A DNA stretch of 13,192 nt from Sphingomonadales bacterium (GCA_024636595.1 JAGXGT010000171.1:1-13192); one strand, 5' to 3'; counted from the first letter of the stretch, positions 6,594 through 13,192 are shown. Numbers and translations: made by a program. Notes: generated from the sequence alone by a model not told the origin.

Positions 6594-7487
6594 CTAATCC
6601 GTAACCGTGTTTGGCTTGCCCTCTGGCAGCGGAATATATTCATCCGGATCGCCCGGAACCGTCGGAAAGCGCCCTTCAAACCAGTCGGCCTTGGCCTGCT
6701 CGATCCGCTCCTTGCGCGATGAAACAAAATTCCACCAGACATGGCGTTCGGTGGCAAAAGCCTCGCCGCCGAGCAGCATCGCGCGACCGCCTGACAGGGA
6801 GGAAAGCGAGACCTTCGCGCCCGGTGCAATCACATAAAGCAGATATTTTTCCAATGGCACGCCATCCAGCGCGCCGTCGCCGTCGACCAGCATCACCGCC
6901 CGTTCTTCGGCTTCGGCATCGATCGAGATCGCGCCCTTGGCCGACAGTAATATGTCCGCATAAATCGTCTCTGCGTGACAGGTGGTCGGGGCCGTCTGCC
7001 CCCACAGACTGCCCATGATGACCCGTGCTTTTGCGCCACCATCCTCGATGATCGGCAAATCGTCGGCACGGACATTCTCGAACGCCGGATCCATTTCTTC
7101 CTTGCCATCCGGCAAAGCCAGCCATGTCTGCATCCCGAACATCGGCTTCCTCTGATCGCGTATCTCCAGCGGAGAGCGCTCCGAATGGACAATTCCCCTG
7201 CCCGCCGTCATCAGATTCACCGCGCCCGACCGGATCGTCTGGAAGGTCCCCAAACTGTCGCGATGATCAATCGCTCCTTCGAACAAATAGGTCACCGTTG
7301 CCAGATTGATATGCGGATGTGGCCGGATCGCCATGCCCGGTCCTTCCGGCAGCGTAGCAGGACCGAATTCATCGACAAAGATAAACGGCCCGACCATCCG
7401 GCGATGCCGCGATGGCAGCACCCGCCGGACTTGGAACTCGCCCAGATCGTGGGTGGTGGGAGTGATGGTTTGGGTAATGCTAGTCAT
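6594..7487 (-). CDS. Pirin family protein (bicupin)
   Basis: A 297-aa pirin-like bicupin. The metal ligands of the N-terminal cupin are present: His57 and His59 in RPHPHINLATVTYLFEG, His101 and Glu103 in GRGIVHSERSP. These match the His-His-His-Glu set of human pirin and of E. coli YhhW, which shows quercetin 2,3-dioxygenase activity. The C-terminal cupin carries GGEAFATERHVWWNFVSS (240-257), a typical pirin C-terminal signature. The real substrate in this organism is unknown. The start is ATG 7487-7485, whose bases overlap the TGA of the cupin gene (ATGA 7484-7487); an upstream alternative at 7574 would lie inside the cupin gene and add a non-conserved run. Co-translation with the preceding cupin gene is likely. 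Probably cytosolic. Confidence 0.92.
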   Translation of the reverse strand: MTSITQTITPTTHDLGEFQVRRVLPSRHRRMVGPFIFVDEFGPATLPEGPGMAIRPHPHINLATVTYLFEGAIDHRDSLGTFQTIRSGAVNLMTAGRGIVHSERSPLEIRDQRKPMFGMQTWLALPDGKEEMDPAFENVRADDLPIIEDGGAKARVIMGSLWGQTAPTTCHAETIYADILLSAKGAISIDAEAEERAVMLVDGDGALDGVPLEKYLLYVIAPGAKVSLSSLSGGRAMLLGGEAFATERHVWWNFVSSRKERIEQAKADWFEGRFPTVPGDPDEYIPLPEGKPNTVTD

Positions 7488-7849
7488 AGCCTGTCCAGAT
7501 TTTCGACGGTTTTCTCGGTGATCACAGTGCCAGTGTTCAGGGTTGTTGTGGGCTCCAGCATCAGCACATGGCATTCGTCAGTCAACGCTTCCGGGCAATG
7601 TTCCACCCCATGCGGCACGATGATCATTTCGCCTTCATCAAGATCGATATCGCCGCTGCGCAAACCCATACGCATCCTGCCTTTTACGACTAGAAACAGC
7701 TCGTCTTCCTGCTCATGATGATGCCAGTCAAACTTGCCTTCAAACTTCGCGAGCTTGATTTGCATGGCGTTTATATCACCGGCAACTTTCGGCGACCAGG
7801 GATCGGAGAAGCTGGCAAAGGCGTCGGCAAGATTGACTTTGCGGATCAT
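7484..7849 (-). CDS. Small single-domain cupin protein
   Basis: A 121-aa protein with one cupin barrel. Motif 1 is FDWHHHEQEDELFLVVKG (40-57), with the expected His/His/Glu ligands. Motif 2 is represented by GEMIIVPHGVEHCPEA (73-88), containing the fourth His. Such cupins are often metal-binding enzymes or small-molecule binders (mannose-6-phosphate isomerase-like); the ligand is not predictable. The start is ATG 7849-7847, with an excellent AGGGAGGA Shine-Dalgarno five nt upstream. It follows bolA after a 61-nt spacer carrying a palindrome, and overlaps the pirin gene by ATGA. The pairing of two cupin-fold genes in one translational unit suggests related roles, perhaps in redox or detoxification chemistry, but that is inference. 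Confidence 0.88.
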   Translation of the reverse strand: MIRKVNLADAFASFSDPWSPKVAGDINAMQIKLAKFEGKFDWHHHEQEDELFLVVKGRMRMGLRSGDIDLDEGEMIIVPHGVEHCPEALTDECHVLMLEPTTTLNTGTVITEKTVENLDRL

Positions 7850-7882
7850 GATGTCCTCCCTCTTGTTGCTTCTGCGCTCCTG

Positions 7883-7904
7883 CCTTCTCCCTCAAGGGAG
7901 AAGG
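7883..7904. repeat. 22-bp perfect palindrome in the bolA-cupin spacer
   Basis: Arms CCTTCTCCCT (7883-7892) and AGGGAGAAGG (7895-7904) flank a 2-nt centre, the same 10+2+10 design and pyrimidine-rich arm as the two palindromes beside hisD. It ends 33 nt upstream of the cupin Shine-Dalgarno, too far to supply it. No T-run follows on the minus strand. It is probably a partial member of the same repeat family, or an mRNA hairpin between bolA and cupin. Confidence 0.65.
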
Positions 7905-7910
7905 GTCTAT

Positions 7911-8186
7911 TCACTCCCCCGGTGCCTTCGCCTTGATCACCATTGCGTGGACCTTGTCGCGCATCATGTCGCCCAGCGCCTTGTTCACCATCCGCTGGCG
8001 GTTGAGCCGGGACTGCCCGGCAAAAGCCGCGCATTCTATGTCGACGGAAAAATGCGATTCGCCGCTGCCGTCGTCGCCAGCGTGGCCGTGATGGCTGGCG
8101 CTGTCATTGATCACGTTCAGCGATATTGGTGCGAGCTCGGCGGTGAGCCGCTTTTCTATCTCGCTGTGGACTGGACCTTTGGGCAT
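7911..8186 (-). CDS. bolA: BolA family protein
   Basis: A 91-aa BolA-type protein with the class II KH-like fold. The pattern EIEKRLTAELAPISLNVIND at the N-terminus, then SHFSVDIECAAFAGQSRLNRQRMVNKALGDMM, fits the family, including the conserved Ser/His-Phe strand and the RQRMVNKAL helix. BolA proteins partner with monothiol glutaredoxins around Fe-S clusters, and some act as transcription regulators. The ATG at 8186-8184 is preferred because GGAG lies 5 nt upstream; a GTG at 8210 in the same frame lacks a ribosome binding site. A His-rich loop (SHHGHAGDDGSG, 39-50) could contribute to metal or cluster binding. Divergent from the J-domain gene; first gene of the bolA-cupin-pirin cluster. Confidence 0.93.
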   Translation of the reverse strand: MPKGPVHSEIEKRLTAELAPISLNVINDSASHHGHAGDDGSGESHFSVDIECAAFAGQSRLNRQRMVNKALGDMMRDKVHAMVIKAKAPGE

Positions 8187-8222
8187 CGAATCTCCATATT
8201 GCTGGTTCACTAGACATATTAG

Positions 8223-8294
8223 CCGTTAGCCCTCCGCTTGTCGAAGTGCGTTTACGGTGTTCAAACCGTCCTTCGGCCAGCGCAGGACCAACGG
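8223..8294. repeat. Degenerate REP-like inverted repeat between bolA and the J-domain gene
   Basis: Arms 8223-8250 and 8267-8294 match in reverse complement at 21 of 28 positions around a 16-nt spacer. Both resemble decayed versions of the widespread element containing CCTGAGCTTGTCGAAGG, which I recall from sphingomonad genomes. The element fills most of the divergent intergenic region, so promoters for bolA and the J-domain gene must lie in or beside it. Its right edge merges with the Shine-Dalgarno of the J-domain gene. Confidence 0.65.
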
Positions 8295-8296
8295 AG
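8292..8296 (+). promoter_or_regulatory. Ribosome binding site deciding the TTG start of the J-domain gene
   Basis: CGGAG is followed by the 5-nt spacer CAAAA and TTG at 8302. This spacing favours TTG 8302 over an in-frame GTG at 8257, which lies in the repeat and has no Shine-Dalgarno. The first three bases of the site belong to the right arm of the inverted repeat. Confidence 0.6.
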
Positions 8297-8301
8297 CAAA
8301 A

Positions 8302-8910
8302 TTGAGCCTTTCCCCGAAAAGAAAACCGAACCGCTTTCACGGCCGCGTCGAAACCGAGGGCCAGACCTGCGCGATTGAAGGGTGTGAAGAAAGCGGCGAA
8401 TTTCGCGCACCTCCCCTCTATGGCAGCAGCCGCAGCCATGACGGCCCCGGCGAATATCGCTGGCTCTGCCTCGACCATGTCCGCGAATTCAACCAAGGAT
8501 ATGATTTTTTTGCTGGCATGGATCATGAACAGATTTTTGAGGCACAGCATCCGGTGCGCGGATGGGACTCGGGGCGGCGAGTCTTTGACGCCGGACCCGG
8601 CGTGCCGCCGGCCTGGTCGGATTTTGCCGATCCCCTCGACGCCATTGGCGCTCGGTTTGCGGGCGGTATCCATCGCCGCCAACGAACCGGTCCGGCGCTC
8701 TCCGGTGCCGACGAGAAAGCGCTGAAGACGCTAGGGCTTGGCGACGATGGCTCGCAGGTCATCGGGCGCAGCGATATCCGCCGCGCCTATTCGGCGCTGG
8801 TCCGCAAATATCATCCGGACCGCAATGGCGGTGACCGCAGCCACGAGAAACAGTTGGCAAATGTGATCGAGGCCTATACGCAGCTTAAGGAATCACCGGA
8901 TTTTCGATGA
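8302..8910 (+). CDS. J-domain protein with C-terminal J domain and N-terminal Cys-rich segment
   Basis: A 202-aa co-chaperone-like protein. The J domain is at the C-terminus: helix II RRAYSALVRKY (160-170), HPD at 171-173, then helix III with EKQLANVIEAYTQLKE (182-197). The HPD loop is the contact that stimulates DnaK ATPase. The N-terminal region has Cys23, Cys28, Cys56 and His59 (CAIEGC and WLCLDH), which could form a small zinc site, followed by a conserved-looking REFNQGYDFFAGM. There is no G/F linker or classical four-repeat zinc finger, so it is not DnaJ itself. The start is TTG 8302, chosen on ribosome binding site and on the usual RFHGRVE N-terminus of homologues. It lies next to bolA and upstream of cobS by 137 nt, an arrangement I recall as conserved in Alphaproteobacteria; its client is unknown. 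Confidence 0.85.
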   Translation: MSLSPKRKPNRFHGRVETEGQTCAIEGCEESGEFRAPPLYGSSRSHDGPGEYRWLCLDHVREFNQGYDFFAGMDHEQIFEAQHPVRGWDSGRRVFDAGPGVPPAWSDFADPLDAIGARFAGGIHRRQRTGPALSGADEKALKTLGLGDDGSQVIGRSDIRRAYSALVRKYHPDRNGGDRSHEKQLANVIEAYTQLKESPDFR

Positions 8911-9047
8911 GAATCCAATTCCCGCTGGTCCCGAACCTGTCGACGGACATTTCATGTCCCCGGCGCCTGTCGATTTTGATGAACGCAGTTCGACGGGCCC
9001 GATGATAGGGGTTTGGGCCAGGGGATGAGCAATTTCGAAGGGCGAAC

Positions 9048-10037
9048 ATGACTGAAATACCAAATACCAATTCCGACACCAGCGGCGAAACCATCATGGA
9101 TGCGCCGGACAAGATGGTCGATGCGCGCAAAATATTTGGCATTGATCTCAATATGCAAGTCCCCGCGTTCAGCGTAAAGGACGAACGCGTCCCCGATCTT
9201 GATCCCGCTTATGTTTTCGATCCGGAAACCACTACCGCGATTCTCGCAGGTTTTGCCTTCAACCGCCGGGTCATGGTGCAGGGCTATCACGGTACCGGAA
9301 AATCGACCCATATCGAGCAGGTTGCGGCGCGCCTCAACTGGCCCTGTATCCGGATCAATCTCGACGCGCATATCAGCCGGATCGATCTCGTCGGTCGCGA
9401 TGCCATTGTCCTGAAGGACGGCCAGCAGGTCACCGAATTCCGCGAAGGTCTGCTGCCTTGGGCGCTGCAGACGCCGACCGCGCTGGTGTTTGACGAATAT
9501 GATGCCGGTCGCCCCGACGTGATGTTCGTGATCCAGCGCATTCTCGAAGCGGAAGGCAAGCTGACGCTGCTCGACCAGAACCGGGTGATCCGCCCAAATC
9601 CCTATTTCCGCCTGTTCGCGACCGCCAACACCGTCGGTCTCGGCGACACCAGCGGTCTCTATCACGGCACCCAGCAGATCAATCAGGGCCAGATGGACCG
9701 CTGGAATATCGTCGTCACACTGAACTATCTGCCCGCCGCGACCGAAGCGAAGGTGATCCTGTCGAAAGTGCCGGACGCCGGCGACGACACGGTCGAGAAT
9801 ATGATCAAGGTCGCCGATCTGACCCGGCAGGGTTTCATCAACGGCGATATTTCTACCGTGATGAGCCCGCGGACCGTGATCAGCTGGGCCCAGAATACCG
9901 CGATCTTCAAAAATATCGGCTTCGCCTTCCGCCTCTCCTTCCTCAACAAATGCGACGAAGCGGAACGGATGCTGGTGGCGGAATATTATCAGAGGGTGTT
10001 TGGCGAGGATTTGCCGGAAAGCGTGATGGGGGGGTGA
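9048..10037 (+). CDS. cobS: Aerobic cobaltochelatase subunit CobS (AAA+ ATPase)
   Basis: CobS is the AAA+ motor subunit that, with CobT, energises CobN to insert cobalt into hydrogenobyrinic acid a,c-diamide in aerobic cobalamin synthesis. The 329-aa length is normal. The N-terminal signature ARKIFGIDLNMQVPAFSVKD (26-45) is followed by Walker A GYHGTGKST (79-87) and Walker B ALVFDE (145-150). Next come RLFATANTVGLGD (188-200, sensor I region) and the C-terminal MSPRTVISWAQN with a late FRLSFLNKCD. The start is ATG 9048, with AAGGGCG upstream; a later ATG (residue 17) is possible. Usually cobS is followed directly by cobT, but here a penicillin-binding protein gene intervenes. CobN is not in the window, so whether the complex makes cobalamin here is open. 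Confidence 0.96.
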   Translation: MTEIPNTNSDTSGETIMDAPDKMVDARKIFGIDLNMQVPAFSVKDERVPDLDPAYVFDPETTTAILAGFAFNRRVMVQGYHGTGKSTHIEQVAARLNWPCIRINLDAHISRIDLVGRDAIVLKDGQQVTEFREGLLPWALQTPTALVFDEYDAGRPDVMFVIQRILEAEGKLTLLDQNRVIRPNPYFRLFATANTVGLGDTSGLYHGTQQINQGQMDRWNIVVTLNYLPAATEAKVILSKVPDAGDDTVENMIKVADLTRQGFINGDISTVMSPRTVISWAQNTAIFKNIGFAFRLSFLNKCDEAERMLVAEYYQRVFGEDLPESVMGG

Positions 10038-10175
10038 GTGCGAGACACTCGGCCAACGGGATAGTCCCCGGTCTGGTGCAGGCGCAATGCGGGAAATGAT
10101 GTTCATCTGCGTTCAATGGCGGTTCGAATATTTCCCCTCGCTTATGGCGTATTATTTTTGTAACACAGCAAATTG

Positions 10176-12287
10176 ATGCTTGATCAACCCTTCTCTGATA
10201 CCAAGCGACGGCGCTGGTACTGGCCATTTGGCCGCAATAGGTCCGCCGAAACCACCTTTTACGAACCTTATGGCGACGCCATCCCTCCGCGCATTGATGA
10301 ACCGGTCGCGCCGCTCAATAAGCCGCATGGCAAATGGTGGTGGGTCAGTCGCGGCATTGCAGCGGCGCTGTTCGTCTTCATCCTGCTGATCGCCTATCTT
10401 GCGATCACCGCACCGCTGTCCAAATCGCTGCAGCCAATTGCCCCGCCACAAATCACGCTACTGACGTCCGATGGACAGCCGTTCGCGCGCAACGGAGCGG
10501 TTGTCGATGATCCCGTGAAGGTCGCCGAATTGCCCGATCATGTGATGCAGGCCTTTATGGCAATCGAGGACCGGCGCTTCTATTCGCACTGGGGCGTTGA
10601 TCCGCGCGGCTTTGCCCGTGCGCTGCTGAGCAATATCTCCGGCAGCGGCATGACCCAGGGCGGCAGTACGATCACCCAGCAACTCGCCAAGACCACCTTT
10701 CTAACCCCGGAACGCAGCCTGACCCGCAAGGCGCGGGAAATGCTGATCGCCTTCTGGCTCGAAGCATGGCTGACCAAGGACGAAATCCTTGAGCGCTATC
10801 TGTCCAACGTCTATTTTGGTGACAATGTCTACGGGCTGCGCGCCGCGTCCCTGCATTATTACTATCGCCAGCCGGAAAAACTGAAGCTGGACCAGGCGAT
10901 CATGCTGGCTGGTCTGGTCCAGGCACCGTCCCGGCTGGCACCGACCCGCAACCCGGAACTGGCGGCGAAACGCGCCAAAATGGTAAAATCAGCGATGGTC
11001 AGCGTCGGCTATCTTACCCAAAAGGAAGCCGATGCTATCGGCACCGCCCGACTGGATGTCCGGGCCAAAAACGCCCTTCCTACCGGCACCTATTTTGCCG
11101 ACTGGGCGATGCCGCAAGCGCGGGAACTGACCGATCTCAGCTACGAGAAACTAAATCTGACCACGACCCTCGATTCCCGGATGCAGGAAATTGCCCGTCG
11201 TGCCGTGGCCCGCGCGCCACTGGGGCAGGCGCAGGTCGCCCTGGTTGCGATGCGGCCGGACGGAGAGATTGTCGCGATGATCGGCGGCAAGGACTATGCA
11301 AAATCCGCCTTCAACCGGGTGACCCAGGCCAAGCGCCAGCCGGGATCGACCTTCAAGCTGTTCGTCTGGCTGGCGGCGCTGCGCTCGGGGATGCAGCCGG
11401 ATGACATGGTCGACGACACGCCGATCACCAAGGGCGGCTATCTGCCGAAAAATGCCGGCGAAAATTATCGCGGCTCAATCACGTTGAAGGAAGCGTTCGC
11501 CAAGTCGAGCAATGTCGCAGCGGTGCGTCTTTTTGGTCAGCTGGGCGACCGGGCGGTGATCCGCGAAGCGCGCAACCTAGGGATCAAGTCGAAACTGGCC
11601 GAGGATGATCCCAGTCTGGCACTCGGCACATCGACAATGACGCTGATGGAATTGACCGCCGCTTATGCCGGGGTCGCCGGCAACAGCTGGCCAGTCGAGC
11701 CTTACGCCTTCAAGAAAGAATCGCAAAGCTGGACCGAATGGCTGTTCGACTGGCCGGGCCGCTATGAGTCCAGAACCCATGCCAATATGGAAGCGCTGCT
11801 GCGATCTGCAGTCAATGATGGAACAGGACGCCGGGCGATGCTGTCGATTCCCAATTACGGCAAGACCGGCACCAGCCAGAACAACCGCGACGCCCTGTTC
11901 GTCGGTTATGCCGGTGACGGCGATGACCGGCTGGTTGTCGGCGTGTGGATCGGCAATGATGACAATACACCGCTGAAAGGCGTCAGCGGCGGCAGCCTGC
12001 CCGCGCGGATATGGAAGGACTTCATGCAACAGGCGGTACAGTCCAAGAAACCCGCTGGAGGAGCCAAACCAGCGAGCAAGCCCGATCCGGAAGGCCCGGT
12101 CACCCCGCTCGACCTTCCTGAGATTCCTGACATTCCGGCTGATGGCGGCGATATTGATGTCAAAATCGACGGCGATTCCGGTGTCAGGATTGGGACGGAA
12201 ATCGGCGGTGTACCGGTAGATCTGAAAATCAACGGCGATGGCATGGCCGTGGAACGGCGCCAGCAGGAAACACCACCGGGGCAGTGA
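10176..12287 (+). CDS. Bifunctional penicillin-binding protein, class A (GT51 glycosyltransferase + transpeptidase)
   Basis: A 703-aa peptidoglycan synthase that polymerises lipid II and cross-links peptides in the periplasm. It has a cytosolic basic N-terminus, one membrane anchor (about 58-78), then a GT51 domain: catalytic Glu131 in AIEDRRFYSHWG, GGSTITQQLAKT (162-173), RKAREM (184-189) and ILERYLSNVYFG (204-215). The transpeptidase domain has SxxK at Ser391 (PGSTFK), SSN (444-446) and KTGTS (563-567). The tail (about 620-703) is Pro/Asp/Gly-rich and unlike the catalytic domains. ATG 10176 is chosen over TTG 10173; neither has a good ribosome binding site. An AT-rich patch with TATTAT at 10150-10155 could be a -10 element. 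It sits between cobS and cobT. Closest to the 1A/1C-like short class A enzymes. Confidence 0.95.
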   Translation: MLDQPFSDTKRRRWYWPFGRNRSAETTFYEPYGDAIPPRIDEPVAPLNKPHGKWWWVSRGIAAALFVFILLIAYLAITAPLSKSLQPIAPPQITLLTSDGQPFARNGAVVDDPVKVAELPDHVMQAFMAIEDRRFYSHWGVDPRGFARALLSNISGSGMTQGGSTITQQLAKTTFLTPERSLTRKAREMLIAFWLEAWLTKDEILERYLSNVYFGDNVYGLRAASLHYYYRQPEKLKLDQAIMLAGLVQAPSRLAPTRNPELAAKRAKMVKSAMVSVGYLTQKEADAIGTARLDVRAKNALPTGTYFADWAMPQARELTDLSYEKLNLTTTLDSRMQEIARRAVARAPLGQAQVALVAMRPDGEIVAMIGGKDYAKSAFNRVTQAKRQPGSTFKLFVWLAALRSGMQPDDMVDDTPITKGGYLPKNAGENYRGSITLKEAFAKSSNVAAVRLFGQLGDRAVIREARNLGIKSKLAEDDPSLALGTSTMTLMELTAAYAGVAGNSWPVEPYAFKKESQSWTEWLFDWPGRYESRTHANMEALLRSAVNDGTGRRAMLSIPNYGKTGTSQNNRDALFVGYAGDGDDRLVVGVWIGNDDNTPLKGVSGGSLPARIWKDFMQQAVQSKKPAGGAKPASKPDPEGPVTPLDLPEIPDIPADGGDIDVKIDGDSGVRIGTEIGGVPVDLKINGDGMAVERRQQETPPGQ

Positions 12288-12305
12288 TACCCGGCGCCCG
12301 CTTTC

Positions 12306-12332
12306 GCCTAACAAAAAAGCAGGAAATTAGGC
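12306..12332 (+). terminator. Weak hairpin after the penicillin-binding protein gene
   Basis: GCCTAA (12306-12311) pairs with TTAGGC (12327-12332) across a 15-nt A-rich loop, followed by CTTTGATT rather than a real T-run. It lies 19 nt after the stop codon and 43 nt before cobT. It might give partial termination; the short stem and long loop make this a weak call. Confidence 0.3.
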
Positions 12333-12374
12333 CTTTGATTCCCCCCACCTTTCCGCTTAAAGCTGTTCCCTTCT

Positions 12375-13192
12375 ATGGCTGATCGTTCCAAACTTGATGA
12401 CTTCAAAGATGTGCTCGGCGGCGCCGCGCGTGCGATCGCGCGTGATCCCGACCTCGAGCTCGCCTATACCGCCGAAGCCCCGTCCCAAGCCGGTCAGCAT
12501 CTCAAGGTGCCGATGCCAGCGCGCGACCTGCCACCGGCACAAGTCGCAGAAGCGCGGGGCTTTGCCGACAGTTTTTCGCTGAAATTGCGCCACCATAATG
12601 AGGCAACGCACCGCAAAAACGCCCCGCAGGAAGCGGTGGCACGCGCCTGTTTCGACGCTCTCGAACAGGTGCGCACCGATGCGCTGGGCTCGCGAAACAT
12701 GGCCGGGGCGAAGGACAATCTGAACGCAGCGCTGGAAATGCGCATGCGATCGGATCCGATTGCGCGGGCACAAAATCGCGACGAAGTTCCAATCTCGACT
12801 GCGCTGGCCCTGCTCGCCCGCGAAAAACTGACCGGACAGGCACCGCCAGCAGGCACGATCAAGGGCATCGACATGCTGCGCGAATGGATCGAAGAAAGCG
12901 CGGGCCCGGATCTCGACGGGCTCAATCTGACGCTCGACGATCAGAACAGTTTCGCCAAATTATCGACGCAATTGTTGCAGCATCTCGATCTGATCAAGAG
13001 CGACGAAGAATCCGAAGCCGAGGACAGCGAGGACGATAGCGACGAGGACAGCGACGACAGCACCGACGACGGCGCCGACGAGGAAGCGACCGGCGACCAA
13101 GGCGAATCGGAAATGCGTTCCGAACCATCGGACGATGATTCACAAGACGGTGAAAGCGATCAGAACGCCGAAGAACTGGAAGAAGGCGCCGA
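12375..13192 (+). CDS. cobT: Aerobic cobaltochelatase subunit CobT, N-terminal part (cut by window end)
   Basis: The frame is open from ATG 12375 to the window end, giving 272 complete residues. The N-terminal half matches CobT: LDDFKDVLGGAARAIARDP (7-25), then APSQAGQHLKVPMPARDLPP (35-54), AEARGFADSFSLKLRHHNEA (58-77) and MRMRSDPIARAQNRDEVP. From about residue 208 it becomes a long Asp/Glu/Ser-rich stretch, as in known CobT proteins, which links to a C-terminal VWA/MIDAS domain lying outside the window. CobT forms a ring assembly with CobS that drives CobN in cobalt insertion. No Shine-Dalgarno precedes the ATG (upstream GTTCCCTTCT). It follows the penicillin-binding protein gene by 87 nt. 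Confidence 0.93.
   Translation, partial: MADRSKLDDFKDVLGGAARAIARDPDLELAYTAEAPSQAGQHLKVPMPARDLPPAQVAEARGFADSFSLKLRHHNEATHRKNAPQEAVARACFDALEQVRTDALGSRNMAGAKDNLNAALEMRMRSDPIARAQNRDEVPISTALALLAREKLTGQAPPAGTIKGIDMLREWIEESAGPDLDGLNLTLDDQNSFAKLSTQLLQHLDLIKSDEESEAEDSEDDSDEDSDDSTDDGADEEATGDQGESEMRSEPSDDDSQDGESDQNAEELEEGA

Noticed and set aside
7488..7574. 29-residue N-terminal extension of pirin
   Set aside because: It lies inside the cupin gene, is not pirin-like, and the ATGA overlap at 7484-7487 gives a natural start.
8257..8301. GTG start giving a longer J-domain protein
   Set aside because: It sits in a REP-like repeat without a Shine-Dalgarno, whereas TTG 8302 has CGGAG at 5 nt. Kept only as a possibility in the findings.
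8104..8682. A 192-codon minus-strand frame across bolA's upstream region and the J-domain gene
   Set aside because: Overlaps two recognised genes and the repeat; the translation has no conserved features.
8945..8959. Small hairpin GGACAT-TTC-ATGTCC between the J-domain gene and cobS
   Set aside because: A 6-bp stem without a T-run or other context; not enough to call a terminator or regulatory element.
9025..9051. Eight-codon upstream ORF (MSNFEGRT) whose stop overlaps the cobS start as ATGA
   Set aside because: The AGGGG before it is too close to its ATG for normal initiation, and so short a frame easily arises by chance.
8952..10106. A 384-codon open frame on the minus strand opposite cobS
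   Set aside because: It is antisense to a fully convincing CobS, its translation is rich in Arg/His with no recognisable domain, and long antisense frames are expected in GC-rich coding DNA.
11577..12314. A 245-codon minus-strand frame opposite the end of the penicillin-binding protein gene
   Set aside because: Shadow of the transpeptidase coding sequence, with no family resemblance and no ribosome binding site.

Overview
This window looks like an ordinary, GC-rich alphaproteobacterial chromosome segment, most likely from a sphingomonad (Sphingopyxis, Sphingorhabdus or Parasphingorhabdus type). That guess rests on the gene content and order (hisG-hisD-nusB-thiL-hppA; bolA next to a J-domain gene and cobS; a GT51 penicillin-binding protein; cobT), on frequent TTG starts, and on palindromic intergenic repeats that I associate with this order. 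No tool was run, so the taxonomy is inference. Fourteen protein genes are supported, two of them cut by the window ends. No tRNA, rRNA, CRISPR array, transposase or phage gene was seen, and no gene-free stretch exceeds about 160 bases.

Left block (1-5428, all minus strand, read right to left). hisG (short form) is followed by a 119-bp palindromic repeat, then hisD, a DUF1993 gene, nusB, an HSL-family alpha/beta hydrolase, thiL and the 5' end of hppA. From hisD to thiL the genes are tightly packed: gaps are 17 and 30 nt, with a 4-nt ATGA overlap (DUF1993/nusB) and a 4-nt TTGA overlap (hydrolase/thiL). This suggests one translationally coupled transcript joining histidine synthesis, transcription antitermination and thiamine diphosphate synthesis. 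A terminator-like hairpin separates thiL from hppA.

Middle block (5474-8186). A plus-strand DUF2332 gene is divergent from hisG with only 45 bp between start codons. It converges on a minus-strand bolA-cupin-pirin cluster. A perfect 19-bp inverted repeat lies between the converging stops, and cupin and pirin overlap by ATGA.

Right block (8302-13192, plus strand). A J-domain protein with an N-terminal Cys-rich segment, then cobS, a bifunctional penicillin-binding protein and cobT (truncated by the window). CobS and CobT are the AAA+ and VWA-type subunits of the aerobic cobaltochelatase; the large subunit CobN is not in view.

I found no clear new defence, mobile or biosynthetic system. The most unusual observation is that palindromic intergenic repeats appear to supply the Shine-Dalgarno sequence of two unrelated genes. 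For hisD, a perfect-consensus ribosome binding site lies inside a 10-bp perfect hairpin. For the J-domain gene, the site lies at the outer edge of a degenerate REP-like inverted repeat and precedes a TTG start. Second in interest is the position of a cell-wall synthase gene between cobS and cobT.
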